Source: Noviherbaspirillum saxi (GTDB lineage Bacteria; Pseudomonadota; Gammaproteobacteria; Burkholderiales; Burkholderiaceae_D). Taken from it: a stretch of DNA of 64,000 bases. Of the stretch, positions 21,211 through 32,887 are shown piece after piece. The stretch is taken from the NCBI RefSeq assembly GCF_003591035.1, contig NZ_QYUO01000001.1, positions 744,001 to 808,000 of the forward strand. Reading direction: 5' to 3'. The position numbers and the translations under genes were made by a program. Under the pieces are notes generated by a model, which was not told the DNA's origin, searched no databases, and saw only the letters and a list, made by a program, of their open reading frames with translations. How positions within the stretch are numbered: the stretch's first letter is position 1; each line of letters opens with the position of its first letter.

Positions 21211-21290
21211 GCGCTGATATTTTGATGTTGCTTGACGGGAGTGAAGGCAGGCATCGCGTGGTGTAACACCAACAGCGTTACATGTCCATA

Positions 21291-21319
21291 CAACTGACCC
21301 ATGGGTTAGTTGCTATACT
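21291..21319 (+). promoter_or_regulatory. Extended -10 promoter with overlapping palindrome before lpxC
   Basis: TGCTATACT at 21311-21319 is a close match to an extended -10 (TGnTATAAT). Transcription would begin about 7 nt later, at or one base before the lpxC ATG at 21326. A near-perfect 22-nt palindrome, CAACTGACCC-AT-GGGTTAGTTG (21291-21312, one mismatch pair), occupies the -35 to -15 area and could be an operator. No Shine-Dalgarno sequence precedes the ATG. Confidence 0.6.
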
Positions 21320-21325
21320 TCTACA

Positions 21326-22261
21326 ATGCTCAAACAACGCACTGTCAAACAACTTGTCAAAACCGTCGGCGTCGGTTTGCATTCCGGCACCAAGGTGGAA
21401 CTGACCCTGCGTCCGGCGGCGCCGGATACCGGCATCGTGTTTCGCCGGGTCGATCTCGACCCCCCGGTCGATCTGCCCGCGAGTGCAACCGGCGTAGGCG
21501 ATACCCGTATGGCATCGGTCCTGGACCGTGACGGTGCGCGAGTGTCGACTGTCGAACATCTGATGTCCGCCTGCGCCGGACTGGGTATCGACAACATGTA
21601 TGTCGATGTGACAGCCGAAGAAATTCCCATCATGGACGGCTCGGCCGCTTCCTTTGTCTTTCTACTGCAGCAGGCCGGCTTGCAGGAACAAAACGTTTCC
21701 AAAAAATTCATCCGCGTCAAGAAACCGGTTGAAGTCCGTGAAGGCAAGGGCGCCCAGGAAAAGTGGGCGCGGCTCGAACCTTACGACGGCTTCCGTCTGA
21801 AATTCTTCATCGAATTCAATCACCCTGCAGTCGATGCGACCGGCCAGTTTGCCGAAGTCGACTTCGGCATCGAATCCTATGTGAAGGAAATCGCAAGAGC
21901 GCGCACCTTCGGCTTCATGCAGGATGTCGAAACGCTACGCGGGATGGGCCTGATCCGCGGCGGCTCGCTGGAAAATGCGATCGTGATGGATGAATATCGC
22001 ATCCTGAACCCGGATGGCCTGCGTTACGACAACGAGTTCGTCCGTCACAAGATACTGGATGCCATCGGCGACTTGTATCTGATCGGACATCCCTTGCTTG
22101 CAAGTTATGTAGCGCACAAATCGGGTCATACGTTAAATAATCTCTTATTGCGTGAACTGCTCGCGCACCCCGATGCTTACGAAATCGTTAGCTTCGATTC
22201 TGACGATGCCACGTCGCCAGCGTATGTGCGGCAAACACGGCAGGAGTGGGTCTTCAATTAG
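21326..22261 (+). CDS. lpxC: UDP-3-O-acyl-N-acetylglucosamine deacetylase
   Basis: LpxC is the zinc deacetylase that commits UDP-GlcNAc derivatives to lipid A synthesis. The 311 residues align with family landmarks from the first residues ([20 protein letters not shown]). Others are zinc ligand His in [29 protein letters not shown], and the second zinc site [10 protein letters not shown], with the catalytic H in YKSGH-like HKSGHTLNN. The start is therefore secure although there is no ribosome binding site. It restores the ftsZ-lpxC-secA neighbourhood after the glycerol block. Confidence 0.97.
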   Translation: MLKQRTVKQLVKTVGVGLHSGTKVELTLRPAAPDTGIVFRRVDLDPPVDLPASATGVGDTRMASVLDRDGARVSTVEHLMSACAGLGIDNMYVDVTAEEIPIMDGSAASFVFLLQQAGLQEQNVSKKFIRVKKPVEVREGKGAQEKWARLEPYDGFRLKFFIEFNHPAVDATGQFAEVDFGIESYVKEIARARTFGFMQDVETLRGMGLIRGGSLENAIVMDEYRILNPDGLRYDNEFVRHKILDAIGDLYLIGHPLLASYVAHKSGHTLNNLLLRELLAHPDAYEIVSFDSDDATSPAYVRQTRQEWVFN

Positions 22262-22281
22262 ATTGGCCGCACGATGAGCCG

Positions 22282-22794
22282 TCAGCGTGCGCGTCGATGA
22301 CGATTCACCATGGCGCTCAAGGCATCTTTCAATGCCTGATTGCGCGGCGAATCATCCAGCGCCTCAGTCAGTGAAGCAAGCGCCGAGACCGCTTGTGGAG
22401 GAAGTTTTAGTTGCTTCACTGGCTTTGCCTTTTCGACAAGCTTCCTAACTTGCACTTTGATACGTATTGCGTTAACCTGCCAGCCCCGTTGCAATAGTGC
22501 TTCTTGCAACTTAGGCAATTGTTGTTTCAGTTTCGCGGCGAGGGCGGCATTCGGTGTCGATAAAACAAGTTGTCCCGCCTCGAACTGAATGACCGAACAT
22601 GCATCAAACATCGCGGGCAAAATCGCCGAGCAATCTTGCTGCAAGGCAGCCATCCGCGTGATGGCCGGCAATAGTGCAGCCATCTTGTCGTTGGCGCGCA
22701 GGAAGTCGGTAACACCCTGAGCGGTCTTCTTGGCAGGCCCGCGTGCGGGCCGTGTGCCGGGACCATAAGAGAAAAATGAGGACGAGCGCATCAT
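22282..22794 (-). CDS. DUF721 (DciA-like) protein
   Basis: A 170-residue basic protein of the DUF721 family, which includes DciA, the helicase-loading protein used by bacteria lacking DnaC. The conserved core lies at residues 45-115 and contains FEAGQLVLSTPNAALAAKL, typical of the KH-like DciA fold. The C-terminus is basic and probably disordered. It is convergent with lpxC (20 nt apart) and divergent from the M23 peptidase, an arrangement seen in related bacteria. The function in replication is inferred from the family; nothing next to it is a replication gene. Confidence 0.75.
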   Translation of the reverse strand: MMRSSSFFSYGPGTRPARGPAKKTAQGVTDFLRANDKMAALLPAITRMAALQQDCSAILPAMFDACSVIQFEAGQLVLSTPNAALAAKLKQQLPKLQEALLQRGWQVNAIRIKVQVRKLVEKAKPVKQLKLPPQAVSALASLTEALDDSPRNQALKDALSAMVNRHRRAR

Positions 22795-22845
22795 GCTCGC
22801 ACCTTATCACACCGCATTCCCGGTGGACGAATCGCAGGAGTCATA

Positions 22846-23796
22846 ATGCAAATTATCCTGTTGCACCCGCGTTTTAATGCCAAGTCCGTCACACTCACGC
22901 ATTGGCATCTGGCACTTGCAGCATTTGCATTTGTACTGGCTGTCGTCATGGCGGCTTCTCTCATGTATTACCTGACTTTCCGGCATGCGGCTGAACTGAA
23001 TATTCCCATCGTCAAAGAAGCGCTGGCCTCGGCCACACAGGAAGACGTCACCAAAAAAGATAAATACGTCAAGGAAAACCTGGCCGCAATGGCCATGAAA
23101 CTGGGAGAAATGCAGGCGCAGCTCATGCGTCTGGATGCACTCGGCGAACGGGTGCAAGGCCTGGCCGGTGTCAAGCCGCAGGAGTTCAACTTCAAGGAAT
23201 TGCCGGGCCGTGGCGGTGCAGAACCTTCCAGCGTAAAGCAAAAGCCGATCAGCATGAACGAGTTTCAGCAATTGCTGGACGCGACCGCGAAAGACGTCGA
23301 GCATCGCGCCGACTACATGAATGTCGTGGAAACCACGCTCATGAGCCAGAAAGTCAAATCGAAACTCTTGCCCACCATTCAGCCGGTCAATGTCAGTTAC
23401 AACGCTTCCGGCTTTGGATGGCGGCTCGATCCATTCAGCGGGCGCAGCGCTTTCCATGAAGGAATCGATTTCGCGGCGGCGACCGGTACATCTATCGTGG
23501 CCGCTGCCGGTGGGGTAGTGATTGCCGCGGAATACCATCATCAGTTCGGCAATATGCTTGAAATCGATCACGGCAACGATATGGTGAGCCGCTATGCTCA
23601 CGCGTCGCGCTTGTTGGTCAAGGTCGGCGACATCGTCAAGCGTGGGCAGCATATCGCAGATATCGGTTCCACCGGACGTTCCACCGGCGCGCATCTGCAT
23701 TTCGAAGTGCTGGTCAAAGGTGTACAGCAAGACCCGCATAAATTCCTGGCCGCTGGCGCCGACCAGGCAAAGCTCGCGGCACTAAGTCCGAAATAA
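22846..23796 (+). CDS. M23 family metallopeptidase, membrane-anchored
   Basis: A 316-residue LytM-type endopeptidase that probably cleaves peptidoglycan cross-links or activates amidases. It has a short cytoplasmic N-terminus and one membrane anchor (about residues 19-43). A periplasmic, partly coiled-coil linker with LGEMQAQLMRLDALGERVQ follows, then the C-terminal M23 domain. Zinc-binding H-x3-D is seen in FHEGIDFAA (about 203-211) and H-x-H in HLHFEV (about 283). All the catalytic residues are present, so it is likely active. It sits upstream of secA, a conserved betaproteobacterial position. Confidence 0.88.
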   Translation: MQIILLHPRFNAKSVTLTHWHLALAAFAFVLAVVMAASLMYYLTFRHAAELNIPIVKEALASATQEDVTKKDKYVKENLAAMAMKLGEMQAQLMRLDALGERVQGLAGVKPQEFNFKELPGRGGAEPSSVKQKPISMNEFQQLLDATAKDVEHRADYMNVVETTLMSQKVKSKLLPTIQPVNVSYNASGFGWRLDPFSGRSAFHEGIDFAAATGTSIVAAAGGVVIAAEYHHQFGNMLEIDHGNDMVSRYAHASRLLVKVGDIVKRGQHIADIGSTGRSTGAHLHFEVLVKGVQQDPHKFLAAGADQAKLAALSPK

Positions 23797-24047
23797 CCGC
23801 CCAGCCAGCAGTCTCAATCTTCTACATCCCATGGCAGGCGCACTTAGGTATATTGTGCCCCTGCTATTGTTTCCTGAAGCGCAAGCCCAATATTCCCCTA
23901 CATCATGTTCTGGCAGGCCAAAAGGCAGGCAATGGTGGTACGTCGAGCGGAGTGCGCCGGGGTGCATGATAGAATCCGCAATTTAGCCAAGTTCGGACAC
24001 CGTAAGTGCCATGATGGCGGCTGCGGGGCCATTTTCAGAATTCAAGC

Positions 24048-26810
<2,763 letters not shown>

Positions 26811-26831
26811 TTCACATTAGCCATGCGAGGC

Positions 26832-26855
26832 AAGGGCGGGGTGACCCGCCTTTTT
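26832..26855 (+). terminator. Rho-independent terminator after secA
   Basis: GGCGGG (26835-26840) pairs with CCCGCC (26845-26850) around GTGA, with A and T tracts on either side and TTTTT at 26851-26855. Confidence 0.85.
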
Positions 26856-26943
26856 CTTTGGAGTCCATGTGATGCAGCGTGCATCCCAAACTATCCGTTT
26901 ACAATAAGCTTCTTTTTTTCACCGTCCTACGAGCAACATTGCC

Positions 26944-28182
26944 ATGGCCGTCAATCTCCCTCTACCCATTCCTGCCAACCTGAAACCTGTTGCCGGCATC
27001 GAGCTCGGCTATGCCGAAGCCGGTGTGCGCAAAGCCAACCGCAAGGACTTGCTGGTCCTGAAGCTCGCCCCCAGCGCGAGCGTGGCAGGCGTCTTCACCA
27101 AGAACCGTTTTTGCGCGGCACCAGTACAAGTCTGCAAAATCCATCTGGAAAAACTCAAGGATGGAAGCGCGCCGATACGTGCACTAGTGATCAACACCGG
27201 CAATGCGAATGCAGGGACCGGGGATCTTGGTCTGGCCAACGCCAATGCAAGCTGTGCAGCGCTGGCGGAATTGCTTCAGTGCGATGCATCGCAGATCCTG
27301 CCGTTTTCCACCGGTGTCATCCTCGAGCAATTGCCGGTGGACCGCATCAAGGCCGGCATGCCGCAGGCAATCGCCAACCTGAAAGCGGATAACTGGTATA
27401 ACGCCGCCGAAGCGATCATGACCACGGATACGCAGCCGAAAGCGGCGTCACGCACCGTCACGATAGACGGCAAGAGCGTGACGCTCACCGGCATCAGCAA
27501 GGGCGCAGGCATGATCAAGCCGAATATGGCGACCATGCTCGGCTTCCTTGCTATCGATGCTAAGGTCGCGCAGCCGGTGCTTGAACAAATGGTGAAGGAA
27601 GCGGCTGACAAGTCCTTCAATTGCATCACCATCGACGGGGATACTTCGACTAACGATTCATTCATTCTGATCGCAACCGGCGCTGGGGCGCTGGAAGTCG
27701 ACAGTGTCGCTTCAACGGCTTACGCTGAACTGTCCGCCGCGGTTACCGCCATTTCGCAGGAACTCGCGCAAATGATCGTGCGCGACGGCGAAGGCGCGAC
27801 CAAATTCATGACCATTACGGTCGAAGAGGGCGCGAGCGCGGATGAATGCCGGCAAATCGCCTACTCGATCGGCCACTCGCCATTGGTAAAGACCGCTTTC
27901 TACGCGTCCGATCCCAACCTCGGCCGTATTCTTGCGGCCATCGGCTATGCAGGGATCGACGACCTCGACGTCAGCAAGCTGAATCTGTATCTCGACGACG
28001 TATGGGTTGCCAAGAATGGCGGCCGCAATCCGGATTACAAGGAAGAAGACGGCCAGCGCATCATGAAGCAAAGCGAAATCACCATCCGCGTGCGCCTCGC
28101 GCGCGGCACGGCTGCCGCCACCATCTGGACATGCGATCTGTCGCATGACTACGTCAGCATCAATGCCGATTACCGTTCCTGA
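26944..28182 (+). CDS. argJ: Bifunctional ornithine acetyltransferase / N-acetylglutamate synthase
   Basis: ArgJ moves the acetyl group from N-acetylornithine to glutamate in the cyclic arginine pathway. The 412-residue precursor self-cleaves before a catalytic threonine. The motif [16 protein letters not shown] is present with Thr197 as nucleophile. The C-terminal half has [15 protein letters not shown]. Length and both halves are intact. Whether it also acts on acetyl-CoA cannot be told by eye. It is followed by the DUF815 ATPase with 1 nt between stop and start. Confidence 0.95.
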   Translation: MAVNLPLPIPANLKPVAGIELGYAEAGVRKANRKDLLVLKLAPSASVAGVFTKNRFCAAPVQVCKIHLEKLKDGSAPIRALVINTGNANAGTGDLGLANANASCAALAELLQCDASQILPFSTGVILEQLPVDRIKAGMPQAIANLKADNWYNAAEAIMTTDTQPKAASRTVTIDGKSVTLTGISKGAGMIKPNMATMLGFLAIDAKVAQPVLEQMVKEAADKSFNCITIDGDTSTNDSFILIATGAGALEVDSVASTAYAELSAAVTAISQELAQMIVRDGEGATKFMTITVEEGASADECRQIAYSIGHSPLVKTAFYASDPNLGRILAAIGYAGIDDLDVSKLNLYLDDVWVAKNGGRNPDYKEEDGQRIMKQSEITIRVRLARGTAAATIWTCDLSHDYVSINADYRS

Positions 28183-28183
28183 C

Positions 28184-29059
28184 ATGACACAGCTCGATCA
28201 GTTTCTTTTGCGCGCCGAAGCCATGCTCGCGCGCCTTGAGTCGGTACTGCCTCCGACTACCACCGCACCCGACTGGAATGCTGGCACCGCGTTCCGCTGG
28301 CGCAAGCGCGGCGGCAAGGACGGGCGCGGCTTTCTGCAGCTGGTCGGCCATATCGCATCGATCACCTTGTCTGACCTGCATAACATCGAGCCGCAGAAAC
28401 TGCAGATCGAGCAGAACACCCGCCAATTCGTCGAAGGCAGGCCTGCGAACAATGTGCTGCTCACGGGCGCACGCGGCACCGGCAAATCCTCGCTGATCAA
28501 GGCTTGCCTGAACCAGTATGCGGCACGGGGCTTGCGCCTGATCGAAGTCGACAAGGATGACCTCGGCGACCTGCCGGATATCGTCGACCTCGTGGCGGGA
28601 CGTCCCGAGCGATTTGTGATCTTTTGCGACGACCTGTCGTTCGAGGAAGGCGAGAGCGGTTACAAGGCGCTGAAGGTCGCGCTGGACGGCAGCATCGCCG
28701 CCCAGTCGGACAATGTGCTGATCTATGCGACTTCCAATCGCCGCCATCTGCTGCCCGAACGCATGTCGGATAACGCCAGCTATGTGCACACTGAGGATGG
28801 CGATTTGCATCCCGGCGAAACCGTGGAAGAAAAAATTTCACTGTCCGAGCGCTTCGGCCTCTGGGTATCGTTTTATCCCTTCAAGCAGGATGACTATCTG
28901 GACATTGCTGCGCACTGGCTCCGGCATTTCGGCTGCAATGCGCAGCAAATCGAAGAGGCGCGCGGCGATGCATTGCGCTGGGCTTTGCAACGCGGCTCGC
29001 GCTCGGGACGGGTGGCATGGCAGTTCGCCAAAGACCATGCCGGCAAGCTTGGCCGCTGA
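28184..29059 (+). CDS. DUF815 AAA-type ATPase
   Basis: A 291-residue P-loop protein of the DUF815 family. Walker A is LLTGARGTGKSS, Walker B is FVIFCDDLSFEEGE, and a sensor-1 like YATSNRRHLLPERM follows. The start at 28184 lies 1 nt after the argJ stop and gives MTQLDQFLLRAE. In-frame ATGs at 28145 and 28166 would overlap argJ. The family is conserved beside argJ and mutT in betaproteobacteria but has no settled function. Confidence 0.8.
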   Translation: MTQLDQFLLRAEAMLARLESVLPPTTTAPDWNAGTAFRWRKRGGKDGRGFLQLVGHIASITLSDLHNIEPQKLQIEQNTRQFVEGRPANNVLLTGARGTGKSSLIKACLNQYAARGLRLIEVDKDDLGDLPDIVDLVAGRPERFVIFCDDLSFEEGESGYKALKVALDGSIAAQSDNVLIYATSNRRHLLPERMSDNASYVHTEDGDLHPGETVEEKISLSERFGLWVSFYPFKQDDYLDIAAHWLRHFGCNAQQIEEARGDALRWALQRGSRSGRVAWQFAKDHAGKLGR

Positions 29060-29077
29060 CAGGGTACCGGTATCACA

Positions 29078-29500
29078 ATGACTTCCGCTTCTCCGATCGA
29101 CGTTGCAGTCGGCATCCTCATGAAGCCGAACGGCGATGTGCTGCTTGCACAGCGTCCGGATGGCAAGCCTTATGCAGGCTACTGGGAATTCCCCGGCGGC
29201 AAGGTCGAGCCCGGCGAAACCATCGAGAATGCGCTCAAGCGGGAATTCGTCGAAGAACTTGGTGTACAGATTGTTTCGGTCGAACCCTGGTGCGGTGTCG
29301 AGCATGTGTATCCACACGCACATGTGCGTCTGCATTTTTATATCAGCCGCGATTGGGATGGCGAACCGCAGTCGCTGGAAGGCCAGGCTTTTGCCTGGCA
29401 GGGAGCCTTGGGCGTCGAGCCGTTGCTTCCGGCGACCATCCCTTTGATCGAATGGCTTGACCGGGTGCGCTATGCACGCCAAGTCACGAAAATTCTGTAG
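29078..29500 (+). CDS. mutT: MutT-type Nudix hydrolase
   Basis: A 140-residue Nudix enzyme, most likely 8-oxo-dGTP diphosphatase, which cleans the nucleotide pool of oxidised dGTP. The Nudix box is complete: GKVEPGETIENALKREFVEE continuing with LGV, fitting G-x5-E-x7-REUxEExGU. Upstream is LAQRPDGKPYAGYWEFPGG, a typical MutT approach. It follows DUF815 by 18 nt. In E. coli mutT lies downstream of secA, and here two genes intervene. Position and length support MutT over other Nudix types. Confidence 0.88.
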   Translation: MTSASPIDVAVGILMKPNGDVLLAQRPDGKPYAGYWEFPGGKVEPGETIENALKREFVEELGVQIVSVEPWCGVEHVYPHAHVRLHFYISRDWDGEPQSLEGQAFAWQGALGVEPLLPATIPLIEWLDRVRYARQVTKIL

Positions 29501-29521
29501 ATTCTCTTTCGATATTCAAAC

Positions 29522-29539
29522 TGTACGTCTTTGTATACG
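29522..29539. promoter_or_regulatory. Weak TyrR-box-like site
   Basis: TGTA-N10-TACG: TGTACGTCTTTGTATACG, one base short of TGTA-N10-TACA. It directly abuts the stronger site at 29541-29558; adjacent weak and strong boxes are familiar in TyrR control. Confidence 0.35.
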
Positions 29540-29540
29540 C

Positions 29541-29558
29541 TGTATTTATTTAAATACA
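29541..29558. promoter_or_regulatory. TyrR-box-like palindrome 1
   Basis: TGTATTTATTTAAATACA has the TGTA-N10-TACA spacing of TyrR boxes (consensus TGTAAA-N6-TTTACA). It lies in a 10-bp-arm palindrome, GCTGTATTTA (29539-29548) with TAAATACAGC (29551-29560). Centre is about 167 bp upstream of the predicted alr transcription start. Confidence 0.6.
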
Positions 29559-29590
29559 GCTCCATAAGTCATTGAATTTTAAAGAATTTT

Positions 29591-29644
29591 AATGCGCCAC
29601 TTCCATGCTGTACATAAGCATGTACAGCATGGAAGTGGCGCATT
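29591..29644. promoter_or_regulatory. TyrR-box-like palindrome 2 inside a perfect 23-bp inverted repeat
   Basis: 29591-29613 is the exact reverse complement of 29622-29644, with an 8-nt loop ATAAGCAT. Its centre, TGTACATAAGCATGTACA (29609-29626), again has TGTA-N10-TACA. No T-run follows, so a terminator for mutT is unlikely. The long arms could bind more protein or act as a transcript hairpin. Confidence 0.65.
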
Positions 29645-29690
29645 GCGCTGAGACCTTAGGTAAGTCGTTGATCTGAATAGTATTTTCGCT

Positions 29691-29707
29691 TTGGCACATA
29701 TGTTGCT
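29691..29707 (+). promoter_or_regulatory. Sigma-54 type -24/-12 promoter of alr-dadA
   Basis: TTGGCACATATGTTGCT matches the sigma-54 consensus TGGCAC-N5-TTGC[A/T], with the invariant GG (29693-29694) and GC (29705-29706) ten bases apart. Transcription would begin near 29718, about 46 nt before the alr ATG. The TyrR-like dyads lie 90-190 bp upstream, the usual position of enhancer sites. Confidence 0.7.
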
Positions 29708-29724
29708 GATGTGATCTTCAAATA

Positions 29725-29744
29725 CTTGGGACAAATGTCCCAAG
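29725..29744. promoter_or_regulatory. Perfect dyad in the alr leader
   Basis: CTTGGGACA and TGTCCCAAG, 9-bp arms separated by AA, lie just after the predicted start of transcription and 19 nt before the alr ATG. It may be an operator or an mRNA hairpin near the ribosome binding site (TGGAG at 29752). Confidence 0.5.
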
Positions 29745-29763
29745 AAAATACTGGAGACCATAT

Positions 29764-30927
29764 ATGGCAGAACGTGCCGAGCATGCCGGGGCGATACTGA
29801 ATATCGACCTGAGTGCTATTCAATGCAATTACCGTATATTGCAGCGGCTGGCCGGGAAAGCGCGTTGCGCGGGCGTACTGAAGGCAAACGCCTATGGACT
29901 CGGTGCCAATGAAGTCGCGACGGCGTTGTCGGCAGTTGGCTGCACGCATTTCTTTGTCGCTCACCTCGATGAGGGGCTTGCGCTCCGGCCGCACGTACCG
30001 GAATCCACGCGCATATTCGTGCTGCATGGACCGCCGGTCGACACCGAGATGGAATTCGTGCGGCATCGCCTTACTCCAGTTCTTAATAGCCTGCCGCAAG
30101 TAGTCGGATGGCAGCGCACCGCACACACCCTGAACCGGCGTCTCCCGGCGATTCTTCAAGTCGATACCGGCATGTCGCGGTTGGGCCTGAGTAAATCCGA
30201 AGTCCAGACCTTGCTGCTGGAACCGGATCCGCTGCGCGGAATTGACCTGCAATACCTGATGAGTCATCTGGCTTGCGCCGAGCAGACCGGGCACCCGATG
30301 AATCAGGCGCAGCTGGCTGCGTTCACTGCCTTGAGAAAAGGCCTGCCCCCATGTCCGGCGAGCTTTGCCAATTCCTCCGGCATTTTTCTCGGCCCCGACT
30401 ATCACTTCGACCTCGTGCGTCCGGGCGCAGCGCTGTATGGCATTTCTCCGAGCATCGACAGCGCCAACAACCCAATGCAGCCGGTTGTCCGTCTGCAGGG
30501 AAGAATCATCCAGACACGTTATCTTGGTACCGGCGACCGCGTCGGCTACAGCTTGACTTACCAGGCGTCCGGTCCGTGCTGCATCGCGACGATCGCGGTC
30601 GGTTATGCGGATGGCTGGCTGCGAGCTTTCAGCAATCGCGGCGCGGTCTTGATCGGCGGCACGCGGGCACCCATCGTCGGCAATGTTTCGATGGATACCG
30701 TCACTGTTGATGCGACCGAAGCCGATCCGGCGCTGCTGCATCCCGGCATGCTGGTGGACCTGATTGCACCCGACCAACCGGTCGACGTCGTGGCTGCCCA
30801 GGCAGGCACGATAGGCTATGAAATCCTGACCGGCCTCGGCAACCGCTATCGGCGACAGTACGTCGGTGTACCGATGCAGGTAAATGCCACGCGCACGTAC
30901 CAGCCGGCTTGCGAACCGACCAACTGA
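29764..30927 (+). CDS. alr: Alanine racemase, probably catabolic (DadX-like)
   Basis: A fold-type III PLP enzyme of 387 residues that interconverts L- and D-alanine. The PLP lysine is Lys40 in LKANAYGLG. The C-terminal catalytic tyrosine region is DRVGYSLTYQASGPC, and VGYADGW and GNVSMDTVTVD are conserved. It lies 35 nt before dadA, so the pair should turn L-alanine into D-alanine and then pyruvate; hence the catabolic call. It could also feed ddlB for cell wall synthesis if no other racemase exists. Regulation appears to be sigma-54 dependent. Confidence 0.92.
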   Translation: MAERAEHAGAILNIDLSAIQCNYRILQRLAGKARCAGVLKANAYGLGANEVATALSAVGCTHFFVAHLDEGLALRPHVPESTRIFVLHGPPVDTEMEFVRHRLTPVLNSLPQVVGWQRTAHTLNRRLPAILQVDTGMSRLGLSKSEVQTLLLEPDPLRGIDLQYLMSHLACAEQTGHPMNQAQLAAFTALRKGLPPCPASFANSSGIFLGPDYHFDLVRPGAALYGISPSIDSANNPMQPVVRLQGRIIQTRYLGTGDRVGYSLTYQASGPCCIATIAVGYADGWLRAFSNRGAVLIGGTRAPIVGNVSMDTVTVDATEADPALLHPGMLVDLIAPDQPVDVVAAQAGTIGYEILTGLGNRYRRQYVGVPMQVNATRTYQPACEPTN

Positions 30928-30962
30928 CCAACTGATTCATTCAATACCTTGAGGTACGCATC

Positions 30963-32258
30963 GTGAAAATCATCGTTTTAGGCAGCGGCGTTATCGGTAC
31001 TGCATCCGCTTACTATCTGGCGCAGGCGGGGCATGAAGTCACCGTGGTGGATCGCCAGCCGGCCGCCGCACTGGAAACAAGCTTCGCGAATGCCGGTGAA
31101 GTGTCGCCCGGTTACTCCGCGCCGTGGGCTGCGCCGGGCATTCCAGTCAAGGCGCTCAAATGGCTGCTGATGCGCCACAGCCCGCTGGTGATTCGTCCGA
31201 GCGTAGACCGCGACATGTGGCGCTGGGTCTTGCAGATGCTGATGAATTGCACCAGCACGCGCTACGAAATCAACAAGGGTCGCATGGTCAGGCTGGCCGA
31301 ATACAGCCGCGATTGTCTGATCGACTTGCGCGCTTCCACCCATATCAGCTACGACGAGCGTATGCAGGGAACACTGCAGTTATTCCGCACGCAAAAGCAG
31401 CTTGACGCGTCGGCGCAGGATATCGCCGTGCTTCAGCGCTATGGCGTGCCATACGAAGTGCTGGATCCGGCCGGCTGCATCGCGGTCGAACCGGCATTGG
31501 CCCATGTCCGGGAAAAGTTCGTCGGTGCGTTGCGCCTGCCGAACGATGAAACCGGCGATTGCTTCAAGTTTACGCAGCGCCTGGCGGAACTGGCCGAGCA
31601 AGCCGGCGTGATCTTCAACTACGGCGTGGGCATAGAGCGCCTGCTCACCGACGGCCGCAAGATCGCTTCCGTGAAAACTACTGCGGGCGAAATGAAAGCA
31701 GATGCCTATGTACTCGCACTCGGCAGCTATTCGCCGCTGCTGCTGCGCGACGTCGGCATCCGTATCCCGGTTTATCCGATCAAGGGATACTCGATCACGG
31801 TGCCGATTCACGACCGTGCCTGCGCGCCGGAATCGACAATCATGGACGAAACCTACAAGGTCGCGATCACGCGTCTGGGCGACCGCATCCGGGTCGGCGG
31901 CACCGCTGAAATCTCGGGTTATGACTTGTGCCTGCGCAATGCCCGCCGCGAAACGCTGGAACATTCCGTCATCGATCTCTTCCCCAATGGCGGCGACGTC
32001 GCGCGCGCTCAATTCTGGGCGGGCTTGCGGCCGATGACGCCGGATGGAACGCCGGTGGTTGGGCCCACTCCTTATCGCAACCTGTTCCTGAACACCGGCC
32101 ATGGCACGCTGGGCTGGACCATGGCTTGCGGTTCCGGACGGGTAGTCGCCGACCTGGTGTCGGGCAAACGCCCGGAAATCGATACGGAAGGCCTCTTCAT
32201 GGATCGTTATGGAAAAGCCGCCCACACGTTCACCAGACCACAAGAGGTGCAGGCATGA
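30963..32258 (+). CDS. dadA: D-amino acid dehydrogenase small subunit
   Basis: A membrane-associated FAD enzyme of 431 residues that oxidises D-alanine and other D-amino acids to keto acids, passing electrons to the respiratory chain. The FAD Rossmann motif [18 protein letters not shown] opens the protein. Typical DadA segments follow: [20 protein letters not shown] and [17 protein letters not shown]. The start is GTG at 30963, preceded by GAGG. It forms an operon with alr, and its stop overlaps the next gene (ATGA). Confidence 0.94.
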   Translation: MKIIVLGSGVIGTASAYYLAQAGHEVTVVDRQPAAALETSFANAGEVSPGYSAPWAAPGIPVKALKWLLMRHSPLVIRPSVDRDMWRWVLQMLMNCTSTRYEINKGRMVRLAEYSRDCLIDLRASTHISYDERMQGTLQLFRTQKQLDASAQDIAVLQRYGVPYEVLDPAGCIAVEPALAHVREKFVGALRLPNDETGDCFKFTQRLAELAEQAGVIFNYGVGIERLLTDGRKIASVKTTAGEMKADAYVLALGSYSPLLLRDVGIRIPVYPIKGYSITVPIHDRACAPESTIMDETYKVAITRLGDRIRVGGTAEISGYDLCLRNARRETLEHSVIDLFPNGGDVARAQFWAGLRPMTPDGTPVVGPTPYRNLFLNTGHGTLGWTMACGSGRVVADLVSGKRPEIDTEGLFMDRYGKAAHTFTRPQEVQA

Positions 32259-32791
32259 ATACGGAAATGGCGGAGCGGCCGGCAATACAGGAATTTCTGT
32301 TCGGCGATGCGTTGTTGCATACCAGGTTTTCTTGTGCGATCGATCTTCTGGGGCGCCTGATAATGGCTAATCCAGGCGCGCTGACGGCGGCGGCCTTGGC
32401 CGAAGCATCGGGACAGCCGGTGCGTAACGTGCGCAGCCTGCTCGCGAATCTGCAGGCGTTCGGATTGGTTCATCCGGATACCCGGCAAAAGGATGCCTGG
32501 TATTGTTCCGTTAACTCGGGGTCGCTCACGCTGGCCGACGTCTTTCGCAGCGTTGCTGCCGTCAAGCCCGAATCGTCCGCACCCCGCAAGCTCGCTTCTC
32601 AGGATGCGGCGCATGCGGCAGCCCGTATTGGCGTCGATCTCTTGCTGATGCAGGCGACAATGGCAATCAATCAGGTGGTGTTGCAGCATCTCCAGTCGTT
32701 TGATCTCGGCAAGCTGAAGGCCGTCTCCACGCGCGATACCTATCGCGTTCCAGCGTCGCGCACGCGCGCCTACGTTGCCGAGCCGCTCTAG
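32255..32791 (+). CDS. Rrf2-like winged-helix regulator
   Basis: A 178-residue protein with an N-terminal winged helix (about residues 25-75, [20 protein letters not shown]). Its C-terminal dimerisation helix resembles Rrf2 family members ([11 protein letters not shown], then [13 protein letters not shown]). The three-cysteine iron-sulfur loop of IscR or NsrR is absent; its few cysteines lie elsewhere. It may therefore sense something other than redox state, as do cofactor-free Rrf2 members. The ATG overlaps the dadA stop by four bases, so it is made with the D-alanine enzymes and may control them. Family assignment is moderate. Confidence 0.6.
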   Translation: MNTEMAERPAIQEFLFGDALLHTRFSCAIDLLGRLIMANPGALTAAALAEASGQPVRNVRSLLANLQAFGLVHPDTRQKDAWYCSVNSGSLTLADVFRSVAAVKPESSAPRKLASQDAAHAAARIGVDLLLMQATMAINQVVLQHLQSFDLGKLKAVSTRDTYRVPASRTRAYVAEPL

Positions 32792-32887
32792 CGCGCTATT
32801 GTCGTGCTGCGGCTACGAAGGTAAAGTGATCTCCAGGCCTTCGCCGTCCGCACAACGCGGGCAGCTTGAACCGAAAAACAGGAGATT

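Noticed and set aside
29591..29644. Hairpin as terminator of mutT
   Set aside because: No T-run follows on either strand, and the core fits a protein-binding dyad better.
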